This document shows, in pieces, positions 1 through 7,867 of a stretch of 64,000 nucleotides of DNA; position 1 is the first letter of the stretch, and every line of letters begins with the position of its first letter. Both the position numbers and the translations under genes were made by a program. The stretch comes from Trebonia sp963785645 (lineage in GTDB: Bacteria > Actinomycetota > Actinomycetes > Streptosporangiales > Streptosporangiaceae), in contig CAWAWG010000003.1 in assembly GCA_963785645.1 (NCBI GenBank), forward strand, positions 744,001 through 808,000, read 5' to 3'. Below the pieces are notes generated by a model, which made no database searches, had not been told where the DNA came from, and worked only from the letters and a program-made list of their open reading frames with translations.

Positions 1-513
1 GATGCTCGGGCAGGATCAGCGCCGTCAGGCCGAGCCGGACGGCGCGCTCGATCTCCTTGACCCCGTCGGCCACATCGGTGGTGGGGATGGCCGCGGCGGG
101 CCGCGAGCCGGTTCGAGTACGGCAGGTAGGTCTCGGCCAGCCAGTCGTTGTAGACGCGGGCGTGCGCGATCGACCGCTCGTGCAGTGTCGGTGTAGAGGG
201 CAAAGAACGACAGGTTGGGAAACAGCACGGTCGCGTCGACACCGTCGCGGTCCAGGTCGCGGAGGATGCTGTCGGGAAGCCCGTCGGGCGTCGGGCCGGG
301 GAACTGCCGGTAGCGGGACACGGTCCATCCCTCGTACCCCGTCGTGTGCACGGTGCGGAACTGGGTGTGGCCCCCGGGCACCAGCGGCTCGTCGAGAACC
401 GTGTCCTCTTCCCACAGCGCCTGGTCGCGCATGTTCTTGGGCAGCCGCGTCTTGTAGAGGTCGACCGGCTCGACGACGTGACTGTCACCGGAAACGATGA
501 ATTCCTTTGCCAT
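1..513 (-). pseudogene. Amidohydrolase family protein, N-terminal part, frameshifted, runs off the window
   Basis: The product begins MAKEFIVSGDSHVVEPVDLY at the ATG complementary to 511-513. The SGDSHVVEP start carries the D-x-H metal motif of amidohydrolase-2 (ACMSD-like decarboxylase/hydrolase) enzymes. The first frame is coherent to about residue 115 (FPNLSFFALYTDTAR). Near 180 the family-like sequence moves to another frame (SIAHARVYNDWLAETYLPYSNRL), and near 105 it shifts again (IPTTDVADGVKEIERAVRLGLTALILPEH). At least two one-base indels are therefore present, either sequencing errors or decay. The gene lies apart from the operon at 860-10835 and has its own 346-bp upstream gap. The substrate cannot be assigned. 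Confidence 0.75.
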
Positions 514-533
514 GTAGTTCCCCAGGTGCTTGG

Positions 534-559
534 AAGTACTTTGGTACCAGATATATTGG
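534..559 (-). promoter_or_regulatory. Possible promoter/operator with TGGTACCA core
   Basis: About 30 bp upstream of the amidohydrolase start lies an AT-rich stretch containing AAGTACTTTGGTACCA. Read on the minus strand it is TGGTACCAAAGTACTT. A near copy, TGGTACCAAGTACC, occurs at 10980-10993 upstream of the SDR at 10835. The rest of the 514-859 gap holds an imperfect inverted repeat (656-666 with 693-702) and the hairpin at 804-829. No gene was seen in the gap. Confidence 0.3.
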
Positions 560-803
560 CTACCTTGGAAATTACCGTGCGCCGTCAGGCACGTCAACCG
601 TTCCTTTAACAAATCAGCAATTCTCGTCATGGCGAATCGACGTTGAATTTTCGCCGCCGGGAAATGCCTTTAAGCCGGTTCGGCCAGTGCGCCATTCCCG
701 GCTTTCTGCGGGCGGATATTAACTTAGCCATAACGTCACGGCTGTTGTTGATCACCTTCTCGTCCGGGGTCGGCTGGTCATGGATGGACCCTTCTTGACG
801 CGA

Positions 804-829
804 GGGCCGTCCCGGGAGCGGCACGGCCC
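804..829 (-). terminator. Hairpin downstream of the SnoaL-like gene
   Basis: GGGCCGT at 804-810 pairs with ACGGCCC at 823-829 across a 12-nt loop. It starts about 30 nt beyond the stop of the minus-strand gene at 860. There is no clear U-tract, so it is a terminator candidate by position and pairing only. Confidence 0.35.
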
Positions 830-859
830 CCGCGCGTCTCGGTTCCGGCGAACCGGCGG

Positions 860-1267
860 TCAGCCGGGCGGCTGCCAGCCGACGTACTCGTCCGCCCGGC
901 GGCTGAGTAGCCATTTGCCGGCCACCGGGCGGAATACGTCGTGGTACCTGGCGACGATCTGAACCGACCAGCCGGAGTCACCCTGGGCGAGGAACACCAC
1001 GTCGGTAGTCGCGCGGGCCTCCTCGTCGTCCCAGTCGGTGATGACGATGTTGACCGGCATGTGCCGCTGCAGCCCCTTGGGCTTCCAGCCGTCCCAGGCC
1101 TCCCGGATCACGTCCGCACCCGCGAAGACGCCCAGGCCGGGCACCTCAAGGACCGCGTCCGGCGTGTAAAGGGCCATGATGGCGTCCGTGTCGCCTGCGT
1201 CCTGGGCCTGCACGTGCGCCGCGACAGTGGCATAGACGCCCGCGAAGACATCCGCGAAACTGGTCAC
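860..1267 (-). CDS. SnoaL-like / NTF2-like small protein (last gene of operon)
   Basis: This 135-residue protein has the NTF2-fold pattern: a helical start (FADVFAGVYATVAAHVQAQD), then DTDAIMALYTPDAVLEVPG, and beta strands ending in YHDVFRPVAGKWLLSRR. Members act as small isomerases, cyclases or dehydratases, or as binding domains. Chemistry cannot be deduced here. The GTG start at 1267 is preceded by a strong AGGAGG. Only 10 bp separate it from the cyclase-family gene upstream, so it closes the catabolic operon that begins at 10835. Confidence 0.8.
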   Translation of the reverse strand: MTSFADVFAGVYATVAAHVQAQDAGDTDAIMALYTPDAVLEVPGLGVFAGADVIREAWDGWKPKGLQRHMPVNIVITDWDDEEARATTDVVFLAQGDSGWSVQIVARYHDVFRPVAGKWLLSRRADEYVGWQPPG

Positions 1268-1277
1268 CGGCCGCCTC

Positions 1278-2216
1278 CTACTTAATCGCTACCGGGGTAA
1301 GGGGCGTGCCCACCGCCCCGGTGACCTTGAGGCCGGTGGCGGAGAAGAAGAACTCCCACACGCCGTCCTGCTCGCAGTCGGCGGCCAGGTCGTTGAAGTT
1401 GAACATCTCGCCCAGGGTGAGGCCGATATCGCGGATCGCTACCTGGTGGAAGGGAATGGTGGCGCCGGGGATCGGGGTCGGCCAGGCCTCGCCGTTGGCC
1501 TGGTCGAGGGCGAGGGCGGCGATCTCCCGGTCGTGGATCCACCGGCAGATGTCCTGACCGGGGCCAGCCGTGTTCCCCACATAGTGCTGCCGGTCGCCCT
1601 CCGCGAAGTACTTGTACCAGCCGGTGCGTATGCACACGATGTCCCCCGATTCGACCCGCACCCCCTGGCGCTCCTCGGCCGCGAGCACGTCGGCCTCGGT
1701 GATCTCGTAGGAGTCCGGCAGCGCGTCGACCCCCTTCAGCGCGGCGATGTCAAGCAGCACCCCGCGGGAGATGAGCTTCGGGGCCACCTTGGCAATATCG
1801 TTCCTGGAAGCGCCCTGGAAGTTGTTGAGCGCGGCGGCGGGAACCCCGTTGTAGAAGAAGCCGTCGTACCCCACGTGGGCCAGCCCGTCCCACTGGGTGG
1901 ATGCCTGCAGGCCCATGATGATCATGTCGTCCGCGGCGATCTGCCCGTCCTTGGCGTAGAAGGTGTCCGACGGCAGCAGGGTGAACACGTGCTGCGGGTT
2001 GTTGCGCCAGCCGCCGGGCGGGAACGGGCCGTTCTTGTCGAACGGGATCCCGCAGTCGATGATCTTGCCGGTCCTGATCAGCCGGGCCGCGCTGACGAGC
2101 TTCTCCGGGGTGATGAAGTTCAGCGTGCCGATCTGGTCGTCGTCCCCCCAGCGGCCCCAGTTGCTGAGTTCCTTGCCCAGTTCGTGGTGCGGCCAGGTGA
2201 CGTCGCTGTCTGACAT
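1278..2216 (-). CDS. Cyclase family protein (kynurenine-formamidase-like metal hydrolase)
   Basis: The 312-residue protein shows the cyclase/KynB-like pattern: an N-terminal WGRWGDDDQIGTLNFITPEKL segment, a central TQWDGLAHVGYDGFFYNG stretch bearing metal-ligand residues, and the late IPFHQVAIRDIGLTLGEMFN segment. Family enzymes hydrolyse amide, lactone or ring C-N/C-C bonds using a bound divalent metal. The ATG at 2216 has GGAAGAGG just upstream. It follows a Baeyer-Villiger monooxygenase, so a lactone or ester hydrolase role on the BVMO product is a reasonable inference. A fragment of a second family member lies at 30182-30403. Confidence 0.82.
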   Translation of the reverse strand: MSDSDVTWPHHELGKELSNWGRWGDDDQIGTLNFITPEKLVSAARLIRTGKIIDCGIPFDKNGPFPPGGWRNNPQHVFTLLPSDTFYAKDGQIAADDMIIMGLQASTQWDGLAHVGYDGFFYNGVPAAALNNFQGASRNDIAKVAPKLISRGVLLDIAALKGVDALPDSYEITEADVLAAEERQGVRVESGDIVCIRTGWYKYFAEGDRQHYVGNTAGPGQDICRWIHDREIAALALDQANGEAWPTPIPGATIPFHQVAIRDIGLTLGEMFNFNDLAADCEQDGVWEFFFSATGLKVTGAVGTPLTPVAIK

Positions 2217-2291
2217 TGTGCCTCTTCCTTCTCTCGGAACCGGTGGGACATGGAGCGGGCTGCTCAGTTCAGCGTGCTGGTGGGCACGTGG

Positions 2292-3890
2292 TCAGCCGGG
2301 GAAGAACCCCTCGTAGTCGCTCTTGGCGGCGCCCTCCATCAACTCCAGGAGCTTGGGACGGCCGAGGGGGTTGAGCAGGAACCGCCGGGCCTTGCCGGGG
2401 ATGTTGGAGCCGTAGAAGTAGCTCTTCTCGTTGAACGACGAAACCCGCGGCGCCTGCGCGTTGATCGTGCCGGTCCACTCCTGTTCGAGCCGGGCGGGCA
2501 CCTCGATCACCGGATGACCGTGCTCGCGGGCGTAGTCGATCAGTCCGGCGATGAATTCAGACTGGTCGCCGGAGTACCGGGGGTTGTTGCCCGCCGCACC
2601 GTGCGGTCCGCCGGGGAAGAAGAAGTTCGGGAAGCGATGGCACATCAGGCCGAGGTAGGTGAGCGGGCCGTCGGACCAGTACTCCTTGAGCGGCAGGCCG
2701 TCCCGGCCGCGGACCCCGAGCCGGTTGAGCGCGCCGGTGCCGAAGTCGAACCCGGTCGCCCAGACGATGATGTCGAACTCCCGCAGGCCCGCCGCGGTCT
2801 CGATGCCGGTCTCGGTGACCGCCGTGATCGGCGTCTCGTTCAGGTCAACGAGCGAGACGTTGGGCCGGTTGAATGCCTCGTAGTAGTCGGTCACGTACGG
2901 TGGCCGCTTCCCGGCGTAGCCGTGGTCGGTCGGGATCAGCTTCTCCGCCGTTGCCGGGTCCTTAACGGCGGCGCGGATCTTGGCCGCCACGAAGCGCGAC
3001 CACTCCGCGTTGGCGGCGGGGTTGAGCGTCATGTCCCGGTAGTTGGAGATGATCTTCCCGAAACCGCCGAGCTGCCAGACCCGCTCGTAGAAGGCCTCCC
3101 GGTCTTCTTGCGAGTCGTCGAAGGTGTTCTTGTCCGAATGAGCGTGCAGGAACCCGGACGGCGACTTGGCGACCGTCTCCTTAATGGCGGCGAAGCCCGC
3201 CTTGAGCTCGGCCTGCTCCCGCGGTGTGACCGGCCGGTTGTTGAGCGGGGTGGCCCAGTTCGGCGTCCGCTGGTACACGGTCAGCGAGGCGACTTCGTCG
3301 GCAACCGCCGGAATGACCTGCACGCCGCTCGACCCCGTGCCGATGACGGCCACCCGTCGGCCGGCGAAGTCCACTGGTGTCTTCGGCCACCGGCCGGTGT
3401 GATATGCCTCCCCGCGGAAGCTGTCCCGCCCGGGGACGTCCGGATAGAACGGGACAGAAAGCACGCCGGTCGCGGCAATCAGATGGCGAGCCCTGGCGGT
3501 ATACCCGTCCGCCGCCACCAGCCAGGTCGCCGACGATTCGTCCCAGGCGGCGGAGGTGACCCGGGTATTGAACCGGATGTGGCGGCGCAGGTCGAACTTG
3601 TCGACCACGCGGTTGAAGTAACGCTCGTTCTCCGGTTGCCCGGCGAAGTGCTCGGTCCACTCCCACTCCTCGAACAGCTCCTGCGAGAAGAAGTACCCGT
3701 AGGTATAGCTCTCCGAGTCGTACCGGGCTCCGGGGTAGCGGTTCCAGTACCAGGTGCCGCCCACGCCGGAGCCCGCTTCCACCATCCGCACCGAGTAGCC
3801 CGCCTCGCGGGCCAGGTAGAGCTGGTAGATGCCGGTCACCCCGGCCCCCACGATGAGGATGTCGATGTCCGCGTCCTGGTCCTGCTCCAT
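2292..3890 (-). CDS. Baeyer-Villiger type flavin monooxygenase
   Basis: This flavoprotein of about 532 residues has an FAD Rossmann motif GAGVTG at residues 15-20, a second dinucleotide motif GTGSSG near 184-189, and the type I BVMO fingerprint FRGEAYHTGRWP at 158-169 (FxGxxxHxxxWP). The GGTWYWNRYPGARYDSESYTY segment is typical of cyclohexanone- and phenylacetone-monooxygenase relatives. It should insert oxygen next to a ketone using NADPH and O2. The ATG at 3890 has GGGAG 7 nt upstream and is preferred to an in-frame TTG at 3896. Neighbours (ALDH, hydrolase) suggest ketone to ester or lactone, then hydrolysis. Confidence 0.9.
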   Translation of the reverse strand: MEQDQDADIDILIVGAGVTGIYQLYLAREAGYSVRMVEAGSGVGGTWYWNRYPGARYDSESYTYGYFFSQELFEEWEWTEHFAGQPENERYFNRVVDKFDLRRHIRFNTRVTSAAWDESSATWLVAADGYTARARHLIAATGVLSVPFYPDVPGRDSFRGEAYHTGRWPKTPVDFAGRRVAVIGTGSSGVQVIPAVADEVASLTVYQRTPNWATPLNNRPVTPREQAELKAGFAAIKETVAKSPSGFLHAHSDKNTFDDSQEDREAFYERVWQLGGFGKIISNYRDMTLNPAANAEWSRFVAAKIRAAVKDPATAEKLIPTDHGYAGKRPPYVTDYYEAFNRPNVSLVDLNETPITAVTETGIETAAGLREFDIIVWATGFDFGTGALNRLGVRGRDGLPLKEYWSDGPLTYLGLMCHRFPNFFFPGGPHGAAGNNPRYSGDQSEFIAGLIDYAREHGHPVIEVPARLEQEWTGTINAQAPRVSSFNEKSYFYGSNIPGKARRFLLNPLGRPKLLELMEGAAKSDYEGFFPG

Positions 3891-3930
3891 TGGCAATCTC
3901 CCTACTGCTTAGCCGCGTTTTGCCCGGCCG

Positions 3931-4060
3931 CGCGCCCGCTTGCGATGGCGGTTTTTGCCATCGGGCGCACATCGGGGGGTACGGGGGGTCGTCCCCCGGG
4001 GGAGGGCCGGTTTGCGCGCCCGATACGATGGCGGTTTTTGCCATCGGGCGCGCAAACCGG
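3931..4060. repeat. Duplicated hairpin element with a long perfect inverted repeat
   Basis: The core CGATGGC-GGTTTTT-GCCATCG (7-bp stem, 7-nt loop) appears at 3943-3963 and again at 4026-4046. The second copy is nested in a perfect 18-bp inverted repeat, CCGGTTTGCGCGCCCGAT at 4007-4024 with its complement at 4043-4060, separated by 18 nt. G-rich flanks (ggggtacgggggtc) are also repeated. It lies inside the operon between ALDH and BVMO. It resembles a REP-type palindromic repeat or an intra-operon mRNA processing structure rather than a U-tract terminator. Confidence 0.7.
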
Positions 4061-4073
4061 CGGGGTACGGGGG

Positions 4074-5522
4074 TCATAACAGCTGCACGACGATCGTCTT
4101 GGTGGCGGTGTAGGCGTCGAGTGCCTCGACGCCCTTGTCCCGCCCGTAGCCCGACTTGCGGAAGCCGCCGAAGGGCAGTTCCACGCCGCCGCCGGCCCCG
4201 TAGGCGTTGACGAAGATCTGTCCCCCGTCGACCTGCGCGGCGACCCGGTGCGCACGCGCCAGGTCCCTGGTCCAGACCGCGCCGATCAGGGCGTAGTCGG
4301 TGCCGTTGGCCAGCGCGACCGCCTCGTCCTCGGAAGAGAACGGGGTGACGGTGAGCACCGGGCCGAAGATCTCCTCCTGGGCGATCCGGGCCGCCGGGTC
4401 GACGCCGTCGATCAGCGTGGGGGTGAAGTAGGCGCCGTCGGTGATGCCTTCGGGCTCGGCGATGGTGCCGCCGGAGACGATGTCCGCGTCCCGGGCCGAC
4501 TCGACGTAGCCGCGGACCCGGTCCTGCTGTTTGCGGGACACCAGCGGGCCGAGATCGGGGTCCTCGACGGCCGGCCCGATGGACACCTTGGCGAACCGTT
4601 CCGCGATGCGCTGCAGCAGCTCGTCGTGCACCCGCTCGTCTACCAGCACCCGGGACCCGGCCGAGCAGGTCTGCCCGGCGTTCTGCAGGATGGCGCTGGC
4701 CGCGGTCGTGGCCGCCCGCTCGACGTCGGCGTCGCCGAATACGAGGTGCGCCGACTTGCCGCCGAGCTCCAGCACGACCGGCGCCACCCGCTTGGCCGCC
4801 GCGCCGGCGATCAGGCGGCCGACCTGGGTCGAGCCGACGAAGTTCAGGTGGTCTACGCCCGGGTGGGCGGCCAGGGCGGCGCCGGCCTCCGGTCCGAGCC
4901 CGGTGACCACGTTGAGCACGCCGGGCGGCAGGCCCGCCTCGGCCGCCAGCCGGGCCAGGTAGACCGCGGTCCGCGGCGTCTCGTCGGCCGGCTTGAGCAC
5001 CGCGCAGTTCCCGGCGGCGATGGCCGGCGCCACCCCCCGGCCGAACAGCTGCATCGGGTAGTTCCAGGCGACGATGTGCCCGGTGACCCCGAGCGGCTCG
5101 CGGCGGGTGTACACGTGCTGGTCCGGGCGCAGCGGGATGCTCAGGCCGTAGTACGCGTCGATGGCGTGGCTGTAGAAGCGGAAGTACCGCGCGCACACCC
5201 GCGCGTCGTTGCGGGCCTGCGACAGCGGCTTGCCGCTGTCCTCGCTCTCCAGCCGGGCGAGCGTCTCGGCCTGGCCGGCGATGAGGTCGGCGACCCGGGA
5301 CAGCAGGTCGGACCGTTGCTCGGGGGTGGTGGCCCGCCACGCGCGGCTGGCGCGGCGGGCAGCCGTCACGGCCTGGTCGATCTCCTTGTCCCCCGCTCGC
5401 GCCACGTCGCCGAGCCTGGCACCGGTCGACGGATCGATATTCGGGTACGTCTGCGCCGATCGCACCGGGGCCCCGTCGATGAAGGACTCGGTGACCCGCT
5501 CGGCTGCGGGGGACACGGTCAT
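4074..5522 (-). CDS. NAD(P)-dependent aldehyde dehydrogenase
   Basis: This 482-residue ALDH superfamily protein keeps the catalytic pieces: AWNYPMQLF near 152-160, the general base region LELGGKSAH (Glu252), nucleophile NAGQTCSAGSR (Cys286), and the C-terminal PFGGFRKSGYGRDKG. It oxidises an aldehyde to a carboxylate and looks closest to betaine-aldehyde or gamma-aminobutyraldehyde type members. The ATG at 5522 follows a GAAGG site and sits 15 bp after the VOC gene. In this operon it probably oxidises an aldehyde intermediate. The substrate is unknown. Confidence 0.9.
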   Translation of the reverse strand: MTVSPAAERVTESFIDGAPVRSAQTYPNIDPSTGARLGDVARAGDKEIDQAVTAARRASRAWRATTPEQRSDLLSRVADLIAGQAETLARLESEDSGKPLSQARNDARVCARYFRFYSHAIDAYYGLSIPLRPDQHVYTRREPLGVTGHIVAWNYPMQLFGRGVAPAIAAGNCAVLKPADETPRTAVYLARLAAEAGLPPGVLNVVTGLGPEAGAALAAHPGVDHLNFVGSTQVGRLIAGAAAKRVAPVVLELGGKSAHLVFGDADVERAATTAASAILQNAGQTCSAGSRVLVDERVHDELLQRIAERFAKVSIGPAVEDPDLGPLVSRKQQDRVRGYVESARDADIVSGGTIAEPEGITDGAYFTPTLIDGVDPAARIAQEEIFGPVLTVTPFSSEDEAVALANGTDYALIGAVWTRDLARAHRVAAQVDGGQIFVNAYGAGGGVELPFGGFRKSGYGRDKGVEALDAYTATKTIVVQLL

Positions 5523-5537
5523 GGTCTCGCCTTCTTT

Positions 5538-6476
5538 TCAGGCCCGCGGGTCGCCTGGTACCAGGCGGGTGGTGAAGCCCCAGGGGATGCCGATGCTGGT
5601 CTCCGGGTCGGTCACCAGCGTGTCGCCGGCCTGCGAGCGGATGCCCACGCCCTGCGATTTCAGGTGATCGGCGGTCCGCTCCAGGTCGGCGACCTTCCAG
5701 GTAACCGAGTGATAGGTGTCGTTGGGGGCGGTCGTGGTCCAGTCGGCGTAGGCGGCCGTGCCCTGGTCGGGTACCGCGATCTGGAGCACCGAGTCGCCGA
5801 GGAACACGTAGGTCGCGGCCGCGCCGATCACCTCGTCGCGGCCCTCGTGGATGACCGTGCCGCCGAGCGCGTCCACCAGGGTGTGCAGCGCCCGCTGCGG
5901 ATTGTCGGTGAGCAGCGTGTGGTAGGCGCCGCGTTCGATGCCGGCCGGGTCGTCGGATGAGACCGGCGGCAGCGTCCAGCCGGGCGCGTTGCGGTGGTCG
6001 AGCGCGAACGGGAAGTCGGGCAGGAACTCGTGCCGCAGACCCGCGGACTGCGGGGTGGTGAAGTAGATCGGCATCGCCCCGCCGCCGGCCGACCGCGGCG
6101 CGTCGTCGCCCTCGGCCGGCTTGCCGTACTGGTCCACCATGCCGACGCCCGCGCGCCGCAGCGAGCGGTACGCCTCCTCGGTGCCCTCGGCGAACCAGCC
6201 GATCGTCTTCAGGTGCGGCCGGTCGACCGACGCGTACTGCTGCACGCCGTTCAGCACGTAGAGGGTGGGGGCGATGGTGTCCATCAGCACGTCGGCGATC
6301 GGGGTGAACGTCGAGTAGGTGGTCGGGTAGCTGCCGGTTTCCCTGCCCTTGAACGTCTCGCTGATGTTGGTGCTGGCGCAGCCGAACACCCGCGCGAACC
6401 AGTCCTCCACCTCACCCAGGTCGGGCGCGTGGAGGCTGGGGTGGTACATGCGGGTGATGCGGAAGCTCTCCGACAC
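5538..6476 (-). CDS. Two-domain VOC (glyoxalase/dioxygenase-fold) protein
   Basis: The 312-residue protein shows two vicinal-oxygen-chelate modules. The first starts MYHPSLHAPDLGEVEDWFARVFG and the second includes AYHTLLTDNPQRALHTLVDALGG with a later TYHSVTWKVADLERTADHLKSQG. The fold serves dioxygenases, lyases and isomerases. Without an alignment the metal ligands cannot be fixed. A GTG start at 6476 is chosen because AAGGAGG lies 5 nt upstream. Upstream in-frame sequence is the end of the monooxygenase gene. It sits between an LLM monooxygenase and an ALDH. Confidence 0.75.
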   Translation of the reverse strand: MSESFRITRMYHPSLHAPDLGEVEDWFARVFGCASTNISETFKGRETGSYPTTYSTFTPIADVLMDTIAPTLYVLNGVQQYASVDRPHLKTIGWFAEGTEEAYRSLRRAGVGMVDQYGKPAEGDDAPRSAGGGAMPIYFTTPQSAGLRHEFLPDFPFALDHRNAPGWTLPPVSSDDPAGIERGAYHTLLTDNPQRALHTLVDALGGTVIHEGRDEVIGAAATYVFLGDSVLQIAVPDQGTAAYADWTTTAPNDTYHSVTWKVADLERTADHLKSQGVGIRSQAGDTLVTDPETSIGIPWGFTTRLVPGDPRA

Positions 6477-7867
6477 GATGTCCTCCTTGCTGATACGGTG
6501 TGCTTGATGTGCCGTGCTTGATGTGCCCGTGCTTGATGCGACGGCGGGCGGGCGATGCCGAGGTGCTCGCGCAGGGTCGCCCCGGCGTACTCGCGCCGGA
6601 ACAGGCCCCGCTGCTGCAGCACCGGCACCACCATCCGGACGAATTCCTCGAAGGCGCCGGGCAGGTGGGTGGCCGCGAGCACGAACCCGTCGCATCCGCC
6701 GGAGTTAAACCACTCCTCCATCTGGTCGGCCACCGACGCGGCGGTGCCGACGAAGCGCGGGCCCTGGAGCAGGGTCGCGCGGTGCGCGGCCAGGTCGCGG
6801 ACGGTCACGTCGCGGCCGAGGTGCTTGCGCACCCCCATGGACAGGCCGCGGATCCCGGAGCTGGCCGCCATCATCTCGTCGGTCACCACGTCGTCCAGGT
6901 CGTGCTTGGCGAAGTCGTAGTTGAGCAGCTCGGACAGCAGCGCCAGCGACGCGACCGGGTGCACATAGGCGTCGAGGAAGAGCCGTTCCTTCTCCTCGGC
7001 GATCGCCTGGGTCTCCCCCACGACCACGTACGCCATCGGGAGGATCTTGACGTCGTCGGGGTTGCGGCCGGCCGCGGCGATCTGTTCCTTCTGCTCCCGG
7101 TAGTGCTGCCGTGCCACCTCGAGGCCGGGGTCGCCGGTGAAGACCATGTCGGCCCAGGCAGCCGCGAACTCCCGGCCGCGCCCGGACGAGCCGGCCTGCA
7201 GGATCACCGGCCGGCCCTGCGGGGTGCGGGGCACGGTCAGCGGGCCCCGGACGGAGAACCACTCGCCCTTGTGGTTGATCTCGTGGACCATGGCCGGGTC
7301 GGCGAACTCTCCGGTCTCCTTGTCCATGGTCAGCGCGCCGTCGTCCCAGGAGTCCCAGAGCGCGGCCACCGTCTGCAGGAACTCGTCGGCCTTGTCGTAG
7401 CGCCGGTCATGGTCCATGGCGGCCGGCAGGCCGAAGTTCTGCGCCTCGGAGTCGTTGACCGAGGTCACTACGTTCCAGGCGGCGCGACCGCCGGACAGGT
7501 GGTCGAGCGTGGCGAAGGTGCGGGCCACGTGGTACGGCTGGTAGTAGGTCGTCGAGTAGGTCGCGCCGACCCCGATGCGGGCGGTAGCGCCGATGATCCC
7601 GCCGAGGACGGCGGTGAGGTCGAGCTTGACCGGCCGGGCGCCGTAGCGAACGGCCTCGGCCACCGAGTCGCCGTAGACGCCGGGCATCGCCAGCCGGTCG
7701 TCGAAGAAGACGCAGTCGAACTTGCCTTCCTCGAGCACCTTCCCGATGCGGGTGTAGTAGTCCATGGTGAGGAACCCGAGGTCGGCCGACGGGTACCGCC
7801 AGGATCCGGAGTAGACGGTTACGTTGCCCGCCTGCATGAAGCCGACGAGGGTCAGCTGGCGGGTCAT
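6284..7867 (-). CDS. NtaA/SnaA/DszA-type FMN-dependent monooxygenase
   Basis: It starts MTRQLTLVGFMQAGNVTVYSG and contains the characteristic AAWNVVTSVNDSEAQNFG, YDKADEFLQTVAALWDSWDDGAL and ILQAGSSGRGREFAAAWADMVF segments of the two-component flavin monooxygenase family. These enzymes need a separate flavin reductase; the only one seen is at 32047. The family-like sequence ends near LREHLGIARP (about residue 455). The frame then stays open through a small tandem repeat and about 190 bp into the VOC gene, so the normal stop appears lost, probably by an indel in the repeat. The start overlaps the CitE stop by ATGA. Confidence 0.88.
   Translation of the reverse strand: MTRQLTLVGFMQAGNVTVYSGSWRYPSADLGFLTMDYYTRIGKVLEEGKFDCVFFDDRLAMPGVYGDSVAEAVRYGARPVKLDLTAVLGGIIGATARIGVGATYSTTYYQPYHVARTFATLDHLSGGRAAWNVVTSVNDSEAQNFGLPAAMDHDRRYDKADEFLQTVAALWDSWDDGALTMDKETGEFADPAMVHEINHKGEWFSVRGPLTVPRTPQGRPVILQAGSSGRGREFAAAWADMVFTGDPGLEVARQHYREQKEQIAAAGRNPDDVKILPMAYVVVGETQAIAEEKERLFLDAYVHPVASLALLSELLNYDFAKHDLDDVVTDEMMAASSGIRGLSMGVRKHLGRDVTVRDLAAHRATLLQGPRFVGTAASVADQMEEWFNSGGCDGFVLAATHLPGAFEEFVRMVVPVLQQRGLFRREYAGATLREHLGIARPPSHQARAHQARHIKHTVSARRTSCRRASASPACTTPASTRPTWVRWRTGSRGCSAAPAPTSARRSRAGKPAATRPPTRRSPRSPTC
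6500..6538. repeat. Three-copy 14/15-bp tandem repeat at gene junction
   Basis: The core GTGCTTGATG occurs at 6500-6509, 6514-6523 and 6529-6538, in units of about 14-15 bp (TGCCGTGCTTGATG). The period is not a multiple of three and one unit carries an extra C, so copy number and indels change the frame at the 3' end of the monooxygenase gene. Confidence 0.75.

Noticed and set aside
3931..4060. Rho-independent terminator splitting the operon
   Set aside because: No T-tract follows either hairpin on the minus strand, and the copies share flanking repeats, so a repeat element is the better description, though attenuation is not excluded.
2250..4079. 609-codon plus-strand open frame opposite the BVMO gene
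   Set aside because: It is antisense to a gene with clear flavoprotein motifs. The translation is Arg/Val/Gly/Pro-rich without domain features, as expected from high GC.
6500..6538. Possible CRISPR-like repeat
   Set aside because: Units are only 14-15 bp, directly abutting, without spacers.
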